From Candidatus Thorarchaeota archaeon (GTDB taxonomy: Archaea > Asgardarchaeota > Thorarchaeia > Thorarchaeales > Thorarchaeaceae), in assembly GCA_016841005.1 (NCBI GenBank), contig JAEORG010000027.1, forward strand, positions 1 through 28,510: 28,510 nucleotides of DNA. The letters are read 5' to 3'. The position numbers were made by a program, and so were the translations under genes. The notes beneath the pieces are model-generated. The model searched no databases and was not told the DNA's origin. It was given only the letters and a program-made list of their open reading frames with translations. Below, piece after piece: positions 1 to 7,241 of the stretch; the first letter of the stretch is position 1, and every line of letters begins with the position of its first letter.

Positions 1-1010
1 GGAGCGATGATTCGGACCTCGATGTTCTCTGGGACAAGCTCTGAGATCTCCTTGTGGAGTCGCTCCTTGAGTCCTGGAAACATGGTTGAACCGCCTGATA
101 GTACAACGTTGGCGTATAGGTCACGTCGCAAGTCGACGTCACAGTCCCTGATAGCCTGAACAATGTGCTCGTCCAGTGGGATTGTGTCTAGACCAATTGC
201 GCTTGGATTGAAGAATAGCTCAGGTGCCTGGAAGCGTTCTGCACCAACAGTGATTACCTCACCGTCTGGTAGCATGTATGGCTTGTCAACACCAGCCTTG
301 TCTGCAACGGTCCTCTCTCTTTCAGGATCAAGGGCAACGTAGCAGAGCTTCTCCTTTACATCACGGACAATCTCCTTCTCTGCACCGCTCACGAATGAGT
401 AACCTCTCTGTCTGAGAAGTCTGCGCAGATACTCGGTGATGTCACGACCTGCAAGGTCAATTCTCTTGATAGCGTGGTTGATTGAGAATCCCTCGTACAC
501 GGGTACAATGTGTGTAACACCGTCACCAGAGTCAATAACCAGACCAGTTGTTCTACCGGATGCGTACAATGATAGCACGGCCTGTGTGGCAACATATACA
601 GCGGGTACGCCGAAATTGTCGAACATCACGGATGCCATGCGCTCTCTGTTCTCTCTTGGGTTGAAGGGTGCTTCAGTGAGTAACACTGGGTTCTCACTTG
701 GGTCAACTTTCAAGTCGTTATAGAATGTGTAACTCCATATCTTCTCGATTGCGTCCCAGTCCTCAACAACTCCATGTGTGATGGGATAAACCAGGCGTAG
801 TACACCACGGAGGTTGATTGCCTCCTCACCAATGTAATAATCACGGGTGTAGTGGTCGACGTCTGTCATGATTGACTCGTATCGTGGGTAACCGATAAGA
901 GTGGGCCAGACAGAACGGGGCTGATCTTCGCCGGCATATCCGTTCTTGCTAAGCCCAGTTCCGTTGTCAATAACGATGGGCTTTGCGCCAAGAAACTCGT
1001 CTTCAGCCAT
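1..1010 (-). CDS. Actin (Asgard lokiactin type), partial
   Basis: Reading back from ATG at 1010 gives about 336 residues of an open actin frame that runs off the left edge, so the C-terminus (roughly the last tenth) is missing. All three actin-fold nucleotide signatures are visible: phosphate loop 1 VIDNGTGLSKNGYAGEDQPR near residue 13, phosphate loop 2 LVIDSGDGVTHIVPVYEGF near 155, and the adenosine motif VVLSGGSTMFPGLKERL near 305. These are much closer to eukaryotic actin than to crenactin or MreB, as known for Asgard actins. It would form ATP-dependent cytoskeletal filaments in the cytoplasm. A GAGGA ribosome binding site lies about 10 nt upstream of ATG. It is divergent from the next gene, with AT-rich promoter DNA between. 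Arp-like function cannot be excluded from this fragment. Confidence 0.95.
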   Translation of the reverse strand, partial: MAEDEFLGAKPIVIDNGTGLSKNGYAGEDQPRSVWPTLIGYPRYESIMTDVDHYTRDYYIGEEAINLRGVLRLVYPITHGVVEDWDAIEKIWSYTFYNDLKVDPSENPVLLTEAPFNPRENRERMASVMFDNFGVPAVYVATQAVLSLYASGRTTGLVIDSGDGVTHIVPVYEGFSINHAIKRIDLAGRDITEYLRRLLRQRGYSFVSGAEKEIVRDVKEKLCYVALDPERERTVADKAGVDKPYMLPDGEVITVGAERFQAPELFFNPSAIGLDTIPLDEHIVQAIRDCDVDLRRDLYANVVLSGGSTMFPGLKERLHKEISELVPENIEVRIIA

Positions 1011-1334
1011 TTTGATTCGGTCCTCTTTGGGTATTAATACAGAGAGTCTGGTAAAAATCGAATCTTCCAAAACTCTATGCTAGAAATAAGTCCTGTTATT
1101 TGCTATTTAAGCGTTTATCGTTTTGCTTGCTTTTAATCAAACAACTATATTATATATGTTGGTTATGTAGTCCTAAATCATACTTGGCTGTATGTGGCAA
1201 AAACGGCATTTTAAGCCGGATTTCGTGATTTCGGGAAGGTTTCCCAGGTCAAAACAATGTTAATTTCAACAGCAAAAAAGTCCTCCAAATAGAGATATAC
1301 CAAATATATATATGTCATATAGGTATTGATTCTT
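1011..1334. promoter_or_regulatory. Divergent intergenic region with two TATA-like tracts
   Basis: This 324-nt gap holds no convincing gene. A TATA-like tract at about 1147-1160 (tatattatatatg) could serve actin on the minus strand, leaving a leader of roughly 110-120 nt. A second tract, aaatatatatatg at about 1302-1314, sits some 27 nt before the GTG at 1335 and so predicts a nearly leaderless transcript for the downstream gene. Two short inverted repeats are present, CGGC/GCCG at 1204-1218 and GGGAA/TTCCC at 1233-1245, both too weak to call operators. Confidence 0.5.
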
Positions 1335-2174
1335 GTGAGTGACATGTTGACTCAGACACCTGACCAGATCATTAAACGAGAGATTGAGAGTGTTCGTGCT
1401 CGAAGAATCATTCTGGACCAATTGGAAGGCGGACCCAAGACGGGGACTGAACTACGGGAGAGCATCCGAAAGGACATGGCTGCCAATCTGATAGACAAGA
1501 AGGGCAAGAAGTCTGCCAAGGAGAAAAAAGTAGTCGTGACTGATCCCAAGCTCTATCATAATACAGGTCATCTTGAGAAGTTGGGAATCATCACGAGCAG
1601 GCGTGAGTCACGAGAACGTGTCTTCGAGTTATGCCCACAAGCATTTCATCCTGTTCGAAGAACATTGAAAGAGATGGGTCTCATGGGTGCAAATAGACCG
1701 ATAGCGTATGTGACCACAATCCCACAGCCTGATGACCAGAGACCCTTCATCTTATGGTTGAGTAAAACAAGAAAATACAGCCCTCGGAAACTCATGCTCT
1801 TCACTGAGGCAAGAATCTGGAAACGACAGAAATTGAGAAGCATCGAACGATTCGTTGCTGAAGGCGCTAAGAGTAGATGGGATACCATCACACAATGGTA
1901 TGATATCCCAGAAGAAATCACTGGAGAACAAGAAGAGTCGCGGCATGGAAATCTTCAGGCGGTCTTCGAGTTCATCAGGGATGAAGTTTCTGAAGTCATT
2001 CCTACACATGACGTGATTGTAGACCTTTCGATGGGTACACCTCTCACATTATTGGCAATGGTTCGTCTTATTGAGGAATATTCATTGACAGCTATACATG
2101 TTGAAAATTATGAAGATGAGAAAGCCAGAGTGCTTCAGTATTACCCACGAGGGATTGACAGTGAGTCTTGGTAA
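1335..2174 (+). CDS. Winged-helix protein with CARF-like C-terminal domain
   Basis: About 279 residues in two parts. Residues ~15-110 form an ArsR-like winged helix with a basic insertion between helices; a typical wing follows (HLEKLGIITSRRESRERVFEL). The C-terminal half (~120-270) looks like a Rossmann fold ending in VDLSMGTPLTLLAMVRLIEE, which resembles the GGTK-type ligand loop and following helix of CARF domains. Known CARF-HTH regulators such as Csa3 have the reverse domain order. I infer a ligand-responsive DNA-binding regulator, possibly sensing a nucleotide signal. The start is uncertain: GTG 1335 fits a leaderless transcript, ATG 1344 has a weak GTGAG upstream, and TTG 1326 is also in frame. 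The next gene overlaps its 3' end by 14 nt, so the two are probably translationally coupled. Confidence 0.7.
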   Translation: MSDMLTQTPDQIIKREIESVRARRIILDQLEGGPKTGTELRESIRKDMAANLIDKKGKKSAKEKKVVVTDPKLYHNTGHLEKLGIITSRRESRERVFELCPQAFHPVRRTLKEMGLMGANRPIAYVTTIPQPDDQRPFILWLSKTRKYSPRKLMLFTEARIWKRQKLRSIERFVAEGAKSRWDTITQWYDIPEEITGEQEESRHGNLQAVFEFIRDEVSEVIPTHDVIVDLSMGTPLTLLAMVRLIEEYSLTAIHVENYEDEKARVLQYYPRGIDSESW

Positions 2175-2844
2175 ATCGTTTCTTGAATGGAATAAGATAG
2201 ATCTAAAAAAGCATCTAAGTTGGTTGGAGCAAGTCATCCAACAAGATCTGGACGGTGTCGAATCCAACAAGACCCGAACGATAGACAAGATGAACAAGTG
2301 GTTGGAACAACTGAATTACATTCTTGAAAGAATTGAGGATATAGAGAAGAATCTCACACCCAGACTTGGACGAATTTTTGGGATATCCTTTGAGCACCAG
2401 GAACTCTTTGTGATATCATTATTTCAACCTAGTACCAAGAATCTCTTTCTGGAACTGGAACAGCACTATTGCAAGGATAATGATATCCGCATTGATTGTA
2501 ATGCCATTCCAAATTTGGTCGCTCTTAGTGATGTTAGCGAGATGCTTGCTCTATTAGGCGATGCTGCAATTGATCTGGCTGCACTCCATCAAGTCTGGAA
2601 ACCAAATGCATCGGATGCTGGGACCCTGACGCAGAGCAGAGCTGAACTTGTAAGTAATGAACACCTCTCCAAAAAATGTGATGAATGGGGGCTTTATGAA
2701 AACAGAATTCATTTCGACCCTATCACAGCATCAAAAGCTGAAATGGACCATGATAAAGGAACTCTTGTTGAAGCGCTTTATGGGGTGGTTTATGTTGAGA
2801 AGGGATTTGATAAGGTCCTTGAGCTAATCACGCACTTGATTTAA
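2161..2844 (+). CDS. RNase III-domain protein with degenerate active site
   Basis: The GTG start at 2161 has GAGGG 7 nt upstream, inside the end of the preceding gene; an in-frame ATG at 2098 would overlap that gene by 77 nt and is less likely. The product is 227 residues. The first ~110 are helical and unassigned. Residues ~120-225 match an RNase III domain: SEMLALLGDAAIDL corresponds to the NERLEFLGDAVL signature, RAELVSNEHLSKKCDEWGL to the following helix, and GTLVEALYGVVYVEKGF to the ADAFEALIGAIYLDGG helix. Two of four metal residues are replaced: the E of LEFLGD is A130 and the D of DAFE is T201; D134 and E204 remain. No dsRNA-binding domain is visible. It may bind structured RNA without cutting it, or cut with altered chemistry. 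Family assignment is good, activity unknown. Confidence 0.72.
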   Translation: MSLGKSFLEWNKIDLKKHLSWLEQVIQQDLDGVESNKTRTIDKMNKWLEQLNYILERIEDIEKNLTPRLGRIFGISFEHQELFVISLFQPSTKNLFLELEQHYCKDNDIRIDCNAIPNLVALSDVSEMLALLGDAAIDLAALHQVWKPNASDAGTLTQSRAELVSNEHLSKKCDEWGLYENRIHFDPITASKAEMDHDKGTLVEALYGVVYVEKGFDKVLELITHLI

Positions 2845-2849
2845 TGAGC

Positions 2850-4352
2850 TTAATACTCAGAGAAGTCGAATTCGTCCTCTCGGTAGTCCTTTTCTTCAGA
2901 GGGAAACAGCTTCTCAAAACGCTTACGAATATAATCAGCATTCTTTGGATCTGAATAGACTCGGACAGATGGTATTATTCTGCTTTGTTGACTTAGAGCT
3001 TTCATCAATGGACGACCTTGCTCTGTTTTATTCAGACTGATAAGATCAAAGCCTGCATCTCCTCCAACAAGGATTGGAATTTGACTAAGAAATTTCTCAC
3101 CAAGAACTGGATTTACTACATCAATTACTACTTGTCCCGGTTGATCGAATAGCTCGAGTTCAAAGTCTATGAGCGATTCAATATCTTCCAGAAAGTGAAT
3201 CAACTTCTTTTGTGTGGCTTCATCAAAGAGTGCAATTGGTTTCGATGTTACAACTTTGAAGAGACGACGATATCGAATTCTTGCGGTATACTCTCTGACC
3301 CAAGAGATTTCCGACTTCTCTAGCCACCGAAAGAGATCTCCATCTGTCATCCGTGTAAAGAACCCAATACATTCATTTTTGGAAAAGTCCTCTTCTTTGA
3401 GCCTGAAGTATGTTGCCTTCGATGTTAGGGCCTCAGCTACTCGTACTGCATGATGGAGGTAGAGGTCTGCAAACATCCAGCTCCTACTAAGGATTAGAGC
3501 TTCAAGTGAATGAAGTGCCTTCAACATGAATGCCCTGTGATACTTTCCTTTGTCCTTGACCACTCGGTTAGTTAACAGCACACGTTCTGCAGGAAAAATG
3601 CCTAATTCAACTCCGCTGAAATGTGCATCTCGAATCAGATAATCCGTCTTGTCAATATCTAGGGGGCTATCGATAAAGTCTGATAGCAGTGTCGTGATTG
3701 GATCAGAAGTCCTTCTCTTCAGAATGTCTACAATTTGATTTGGGTCTATGTTGCTATCGCGCAGAACATCAGATAGGTCACTATGTAGTATAAGGAACAT
3801 TCCAAGGTCAGTGTGGGATAATCCAGCCCAGTTCTCAAGTGCGAACTCAATTGTATGCGATGTTGGTGGATGACCGACATCGTGAAGTAGAGCAGATGCC
3901 CGGAAGAGATTCTCATGATTCTCGTCAAGGAGATTAGATAGTGGTTCAAAGCAAGGATTTTCAAGGTCCTCGCAGTAGTTGACAACTCTAATACACTTCT
4001 GGGCTAGAAAATTTGTCCCTAGACAGTGCTCGAATCGAGTATGCGTAGCGCCTGGATAGACGATATGTGCAGGACCCAACTGTTTGACATATCGTAAACG
4101 AAGCATCTCCCAGCTAGATATGATATCCAATTCCCAAGGCTCAAGCATTATCGCTCCGTGCACAGGGTCCTGCACAGCCTTTTGTCTGGAATGCTTTTCT
4201 CCCATCGCAAGAATTCGTTTGTGCTCCGCGACTATGTTGTTAATCTCGTCCAATGTTGCATTCTTCTTAGAAAGAGCTTGTTGAACTTTTGATTGCCTAA
4301 ATCCAGTGAGTCGAATTAAATTCACTAACTCAATATCAGTTTCTCCAAGCAA
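2850..4352 (-). CDS. HD-domain phosphohydrolase, SAMHD1/dGTPase-like
   Basis: About 500 residues. DPVHGAIMLEPWELDII near 62 and TRFEHCLG near 105-112 are typical of SAMHD1/dGTPase-type HD hydrolases. The metal site is visible: H109, H157-D158 in LLHDVGHPPTSH, and an Asp in LDIDKTDYLIRDAHFSGV (~231-248). Relatives hydrolyse dNTPs to nucleosides and triphosphate or act on other nucleotides; the substrate here cannot be read. Residues ~5-44 form a short three-helix unit with a TGF motif that resembles a UBA fold, followed by a linker. The start is TTG with GGTG 7 nt upstream. It converges on the RNase III-like gene with a 5-nt gap. SAMHD1-type enzymes can restrict viruses by depleting dNTPs, so a defence role is possible; housekeeping dNTP control is equally so. 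Confidence 0.87.
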   Translation of the reverse strand: MLGETDIELVNLIRLTGFRQSKVQQALSKKNATLDEINNIVAEHKRILAMGEKHSRQKAVQDPVHGAIMLEPWELDIISSWEMLRLRYVKQLGPAHIVYPGATHTRFEHCLGTNFLAQKCIRVVNYCEDLENPCFEPLSNLLDENHENLFRASALLHDVGHPPTSHTIEFALENWAGLSHTDLGMFLILHSDLSDVLRDSNIDPNQIVDILKRRTSDPITTLLSDFIDSPLDIDKTDYLIRDAHFSGVELGIFPAERVLLTNRVVKDKGKYHRAFMLKALHSLEALILSRSWMFADLYLHHAVRVAEALTSKATYFRLKEEDFSKNECIGFFTRMTDGDLFRWLEKSEISWVREYTARIRYRRLFKVVTSKPIALFDEATQKKLIHFLEDIESLIDFELELFDQPGQVVIDVVNPVLGEKFLSQIPILVGGDAGFDLISLNKTEQGRPLMKALSQQSRIIPSVRVYSDPKNADYIRKRFEKLFPSEEKDYREDEFDFSEY

Positions 4353-4402
4353 CAGGGAACACCAATTCTCAGAAGTTAGTCAAGGCTATTAATAGTGCGT
4401 TG

Positions 4403-4990
4403 TTAAGACATTTTGACTCGATTTCGTGCATCATTGTATTCCATTAGATTATCTGTCTTCATTGCTTTGCAATAATTGTCGGGTGTACACAAACCCCATT
4501 CACTCATCCGTCCACAACGAGGCGGAGAACGAGCTTTGTAAAATGGAGGGGATAGTAGATTCGCTTTCTTTAGATAGTTTGCAACATTTTTGATGCTCTT
4601 TTGTTTGAGAGAAGCTTTGATACATGGCGGCGCACGTTGAACAGTCTTCTGTGTGATAAGCTTGAAAAGTCTGTACCATAGAAGACATTGTTTTGCTTGG
4701 TATACGTCATCACACTTCTTACACTGCTTAGCTTGGATAGATACTGCACAGAAATCGTCACGAGTTTCTAGAGTTAGTCCTGAGTTTCTAAGTAGATGAA
4801 ATTTAACCTCAGCAAACCAATCCGGTGTAAACGATCCAAACTCAGTAACAAATGACTTGAGCTCATCTGATAGTTCATTAACACTACAGTTCCATAACTC
4901 TTTACTAAGAGAGAGGGGATGTTCGTTTGAGGGCATCAGGCTCACACAATAATCAACAATGGTACTCTTAAGCTCATCAGTTTCCAACAA
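4403..4990 (-). CDS. PriL C-terminal-like Fe-S protein, stand-alone
   Basis: About 195 residues. The C-terminal 80 carry the cysteine pattern of the primase large subunit Fe-S domain: PPCI at C123, then C159, C168 and C174 in PPRCGRMSEWGLC followed by NYCKAM. In PriL four such cysteines hold a 4Fe-4S cluster needed for primer initiation. Another cysteine group (C90, C93, C102) lies just before and could be a second metal site. The N-terminal ~80 residues show weak helical character only. Full-length archaeal PriL is usually well over 300 residues, so this is a stand-alone or divergent version. It lies 50 nt upstream of the HD gene on the same strand and may be co-transcribed with it. The assignment rests on motif spacing, so it is moderate. 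Confidence 0.6.
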   Translation of the reverse strand: MLETDELKSTIVDYCVSLMPSNEHPLSLSKELWNCSVNELSDELKSFVTEFGSFTPDWFAEVKFHLLRNSGLTLETRDDFCAVSIQAKQCKKCDDVYQAKQCLLWYRLFKLITQKTVQRAPPCIKASLKQKSIKNVANYLKKANLLSPPFYKARSPPRCGRMSEWGLCTPDNYCKAMKTDNLMEYNDARNRVKMS

Positions 4991-5035
4991 GCATCTTCAA
5001 AAAGCGGTTGAGATACATGACCGATAAATCTTATA

Positions 5036-5050
5036 CCTATGCTTCATAGG
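5036..5050. promoter_or_regulatory. 15-bp palindrome in divergent promoter
   Basis: CCTATGCTTCATAGG is a perfect 6+3+6 inverted repeat immediately downstream of a TATA-like tract (ataaatcttatac, about 5023-5035) for the plus-strand propeller gene. The position fits a repressor site near the transcription start, but no second copy was seen in the window. Confidence 0.35.
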
Positions 5051-5089
5051 ACGAAATCAAGTTTCTACTAGTTTGACCGAGAGGTTTCC

Positions 5090-6103
5090 TTGAATATGCC
5101 AGAACTAAGACTACTATCAAGTCATCAGCTAAAGGAAGTAGTCACGAACTTAGAAATTATTGATATGACTGGCGATGGTCGCGATAACATTGTCGTAGGT
5201 TCAATTAGTGGAACTCTGAAAGTCTTCGAATTTCAAGATGAGGGTAAGAAACCCAAAGAGATTGCTAATCTTACCGATCTAATCCCTATATCTTCTCTCG
5301 GTGTTGGTGATGTTACAGGGAATGGCATCCCGGACCTCGTTGTCGGAGGTCTTGATAACACGCTCAAAGTAATAGGTATGATAGATAACAAACTAGAAAT
5401 CCTTGGAGATACAACCCTGGGAAACCTTCCAACTGCGTTGGTGGTTGCAAATGTTTTGGATGATAAAAAGGCAGAAGTAATTGCTGCAACAAATGACAAG
5501 GCACTCAGATGTTATGGGTGGTATGGTACTTACTTAGATAAGCTGGCACACAAAGTTGTTGATCGACCTGTTTTTTCAATGATGCCAATTCATATTGAAG
5601 GGACTCCTTATTCCAGATTTGCCTTTGGAGACGACTCAGAAACACTCTTTCTCTATCAATATGCTGACGATAGATTACATCAAATTGGCGATGCAAAAGT
5701 CGATGGAGAGGTCAATCTTGTAGCGACTGGAAGAGTCATTGAGAGTAGGTTGGACAATGTGGCAACTGCAAGTAATGGTAATCATATTTCATTATTCGAC
5801 ATATCTCAAAAGCCTGTAGTAACAGTAGCGAAAATCAGAGCACCTAAACAAATAACGTCAATAAGAGTTGGACAGATACTGAAGGGAAGTAGATCATATG
5901 GCCAAATTCTTGTTAGTCTGGCAAATGCCAAAATGTCCGTATTGGCTCTCGAAGGGCGAGAACTTTTTGAAGAAGCATCTCTGAAAACATCAGGAAAAGG
6001 TGCTGAACCACAAGTTGCATTCGGAGACATTAACGCGGATGATAACGTAGAGATAGTCCAAGCTGTGGGGAACAAGCTTCACTTTGTTAACACTGAAGAT
6101 TGA
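5090..6103 (+). CDS. FG-GAP/VCBS-like beta-propeller protein
   Basis: About 337 residues made of repeating beta units. Asp-rich calcium-loop motifs typical of FG-GAP/VCBS repeats are visible: DMTGDGRDNIVVG (25-37), DVTGNGIPDLVVGG (74-87) and DINADDNVEIV (313-323), with weaker units between. No signal peptide or membrane segment is seen, so it appears cytosolic, unlike most secreted FG-GAP proteins. Cytosolic propellers of this type occur in eukaryotic trafficking proteins such as BBS subunits; any link here is inference. The start is TTG 5090, 4 nt after GAGAGGT; ATG 5096 is the alternative. It is divergent from the PriL-like gene and converges on an unknown gene. Confidence 0.75.
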   Translation: MNMPELRLLSSHQLKEVVTNLEIIDMTGDGRDNIVVGSISGTLKVFEFQDEGKKPKEIANLTDLIPISSLGVGDVTGNGIPDLVVGGLDNTLKVIGMIDNKLEILGDTTLGNLPTALVVANVLDDKKAEVIAATNDKALRCYGWYGTYLDKLAHKVVDRPVFSMMPIHIEGTPYSRFAFGDDSETLFLYQYADDRLHQIGDAKVDGEVNLVATGRVIESRLDNVATASNGNHISLFDISQKPVVTVAKIRAPKQITSIRVGQILKGSRSYGQILVSLANAKMSVLALEGRELFEEASLKTSGKGAEPQVAFGDINADDNVEIVQAVGNKLHFVNTED

Positions 6104-6124
6104 TTAAACCTCGCAGATATTATA

Positions 6125-6583
6125 CTATAGTTCAGGCATATAGAGTTCGTTTGCTTGGAGGACCTTGATATTTTTGATTTTGGTCTTCGATTCAATCTTA
6201 GGTACAATCTGAGTTTCAGCCCATTTCTTGACAGCTGCACGGGCGTCCTCAATATTCTCACCCTCAGCATTACGGTCTAATCTGATAAATAGATTATAGG
6301 GCTCGCGTTCTGTGACTTCCTTCTTTACCATCGCCCAGAATGCTTTTGACCCCTCATCAATGTCAATTCGTCCGAGAATTTCTGCCCATTGTTTCCCCTC
6401 CATTCTTTTAGTTACAATGGCCAAGTCTTTCAGTTCAGTAACTTCTTTCAGCGCCTCAAGGACTTTGTTACCAACTGCCATGAAATCAGATGCGTCTTCA
6501 AATTCTGCAATAAGATAATGATCTGCCCGAAATACAGCCATGTTCGGATACTCCAACAGTTGACTGACTGCGGCCTGTTGCAT
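6125..6583 (-). CDS. Unknown 152-residue soluble protein
   Basis: I do not recognise this family. The protein is soluble, mixed alpha/beta and rather acidic, with an early segment YLIAEFEDASDFMAVGNKVL and a lysine-rich C-terminal helix region. There are no cysteine clusters or membrane segments. ATG 6583 has no clear ribosome binding site; ATG 6541 (starting MAVFRADHYLIAEF) has GGAG 9 nt upstream and may be the true start. It converges on the propeller gene with a 21-nt gap and lies 32 nt downstream of the CDP-alcohol phosphatidyltransferase, so it may be the last gene of that operon. Confidence 0.65.
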   Translation of the reverse strand: MQQAAVSQLLEYPNMAVFRADHYLIAEFEDASDFMAVGNKVLEALKEVTELKDLAIVTKRMEGKQWAEILGRIDIDEGSKAFWAMVKKEVTEREPYNLFIRLDRNAEGENIEDARAAVKKWAETQIVPKIESKTKIKNIKVLQANELYMPEL

Positions 6584-6615
6584 TTGGCTCTTAAGTATGA
6601 TGGTGCAAAGAAATC

Positions 6616-7236
6616 TTACTCTTCTGATGCCTCTTGGGAGTGCATTTTCAGTTCATCTCTATAATGATAAAATCTGTAGATTGCGGTGCAAAGGCCAAGA
6701 CATGTAACCACTACCAGACCCCAAGTGACTAAGTAAATTATAGAGAATAGGAACAGCAGGAACAATCTTTCGGAGCGTGCACCAAGTCCGATGTCCAAAT
6801 CATTGACACCAACTGTTTCAGCTCGAGACCTCGAATAACTAGTCATCAGCCAACCAAACAAACAGAGAATAGCCCATATTTCTAATTCTAAACCAAATAT
6901 CAATTCATTAGAGTAGGTGATAGCCACTGCAAGAATCAGCAGTGCTTCTGCCGCCTTGTCAACTAGGGAATCAGTAAATGCACCACTTACTGATGATTTT
7001 CCAGTTGCTCGAGCGACAGCACCATCAACGCCATCAAGAAAACCAACAGAGAAGACAAGAAGACCGAATAATGGTTGGATACCAGTGAGCAATAAACAAA
7101 GAAATCCAACAAATGCCACGAATAGAGATAGATAGGTAATGGAATTTGGATGAATGTTCATCTTAATGAAAGGTCGTGCAGACCACATTACAGGTCTTCT
7201 GAAAACCCTTCGAAGTCTAAATCTGCTTGGCGACAT
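6616..7236 (-). CDS. CDP-alcohol phosphatidyltransferase
   Basis: About 206 residues, the usual size of the family, which joins a CDP-activated lipid or polyol to an alcohol at the membrane. The catalytic motif is complete: DGVDGAVAR at D68, D71 and R76, then GAFTDSLVD with D89 and D93. Several membrane segments flank it (about 30-67, 95-115, 125-145 and 165-185). The ATG at 7236 has GGAG 8 nt upstream, within the last codons of the preceding nucleotidyltransferase, so the two are coupled. In archaea such enzymes make archaetidylserine, archaetidylinositol phosphate or di-myo-inositol phosphate. The neighbouring nucleotidyltransferase suggests an inositol- or sugar-phosphate-linked substrate, but the sequence alone does not settle it. 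Confidence 0.9.
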   Translation of the reverse strand: MSPSRFRLRRVFRRPVMWSARPFIKMNIHPNSITYLSLFVAFVGFLCLLLTGIQPLFGLLVFSVGFLDGVDGAVARATGKSSVSGAFTDSLVDKAAEALLILAVAITYSNELIFGLELEIWAILCLFGWLMTSYSRSRAETVGVNDLDIGLGARSERLFLLFLFSIIYLVTWGLVVVTCLGLCTAIYRFYHYRDELKMHSQEASEE

Positions 7237-7241
7237 TCCGA

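Noticed and set aside
1204..1245. Short inverted repeats CGGC/GCCG and GGGAA/TTCCC upstream of the CARF-like gene
   Set aside because: Stems of 4-5 bp are expected by chance in a 324-nt gap.
2098..2160. Longer start for the RNase III-like protein
   Set aside because: It would overlap the upstream gene by 77 nt without a binding site, while GTG 2161 has GAGGG at 7 nt.
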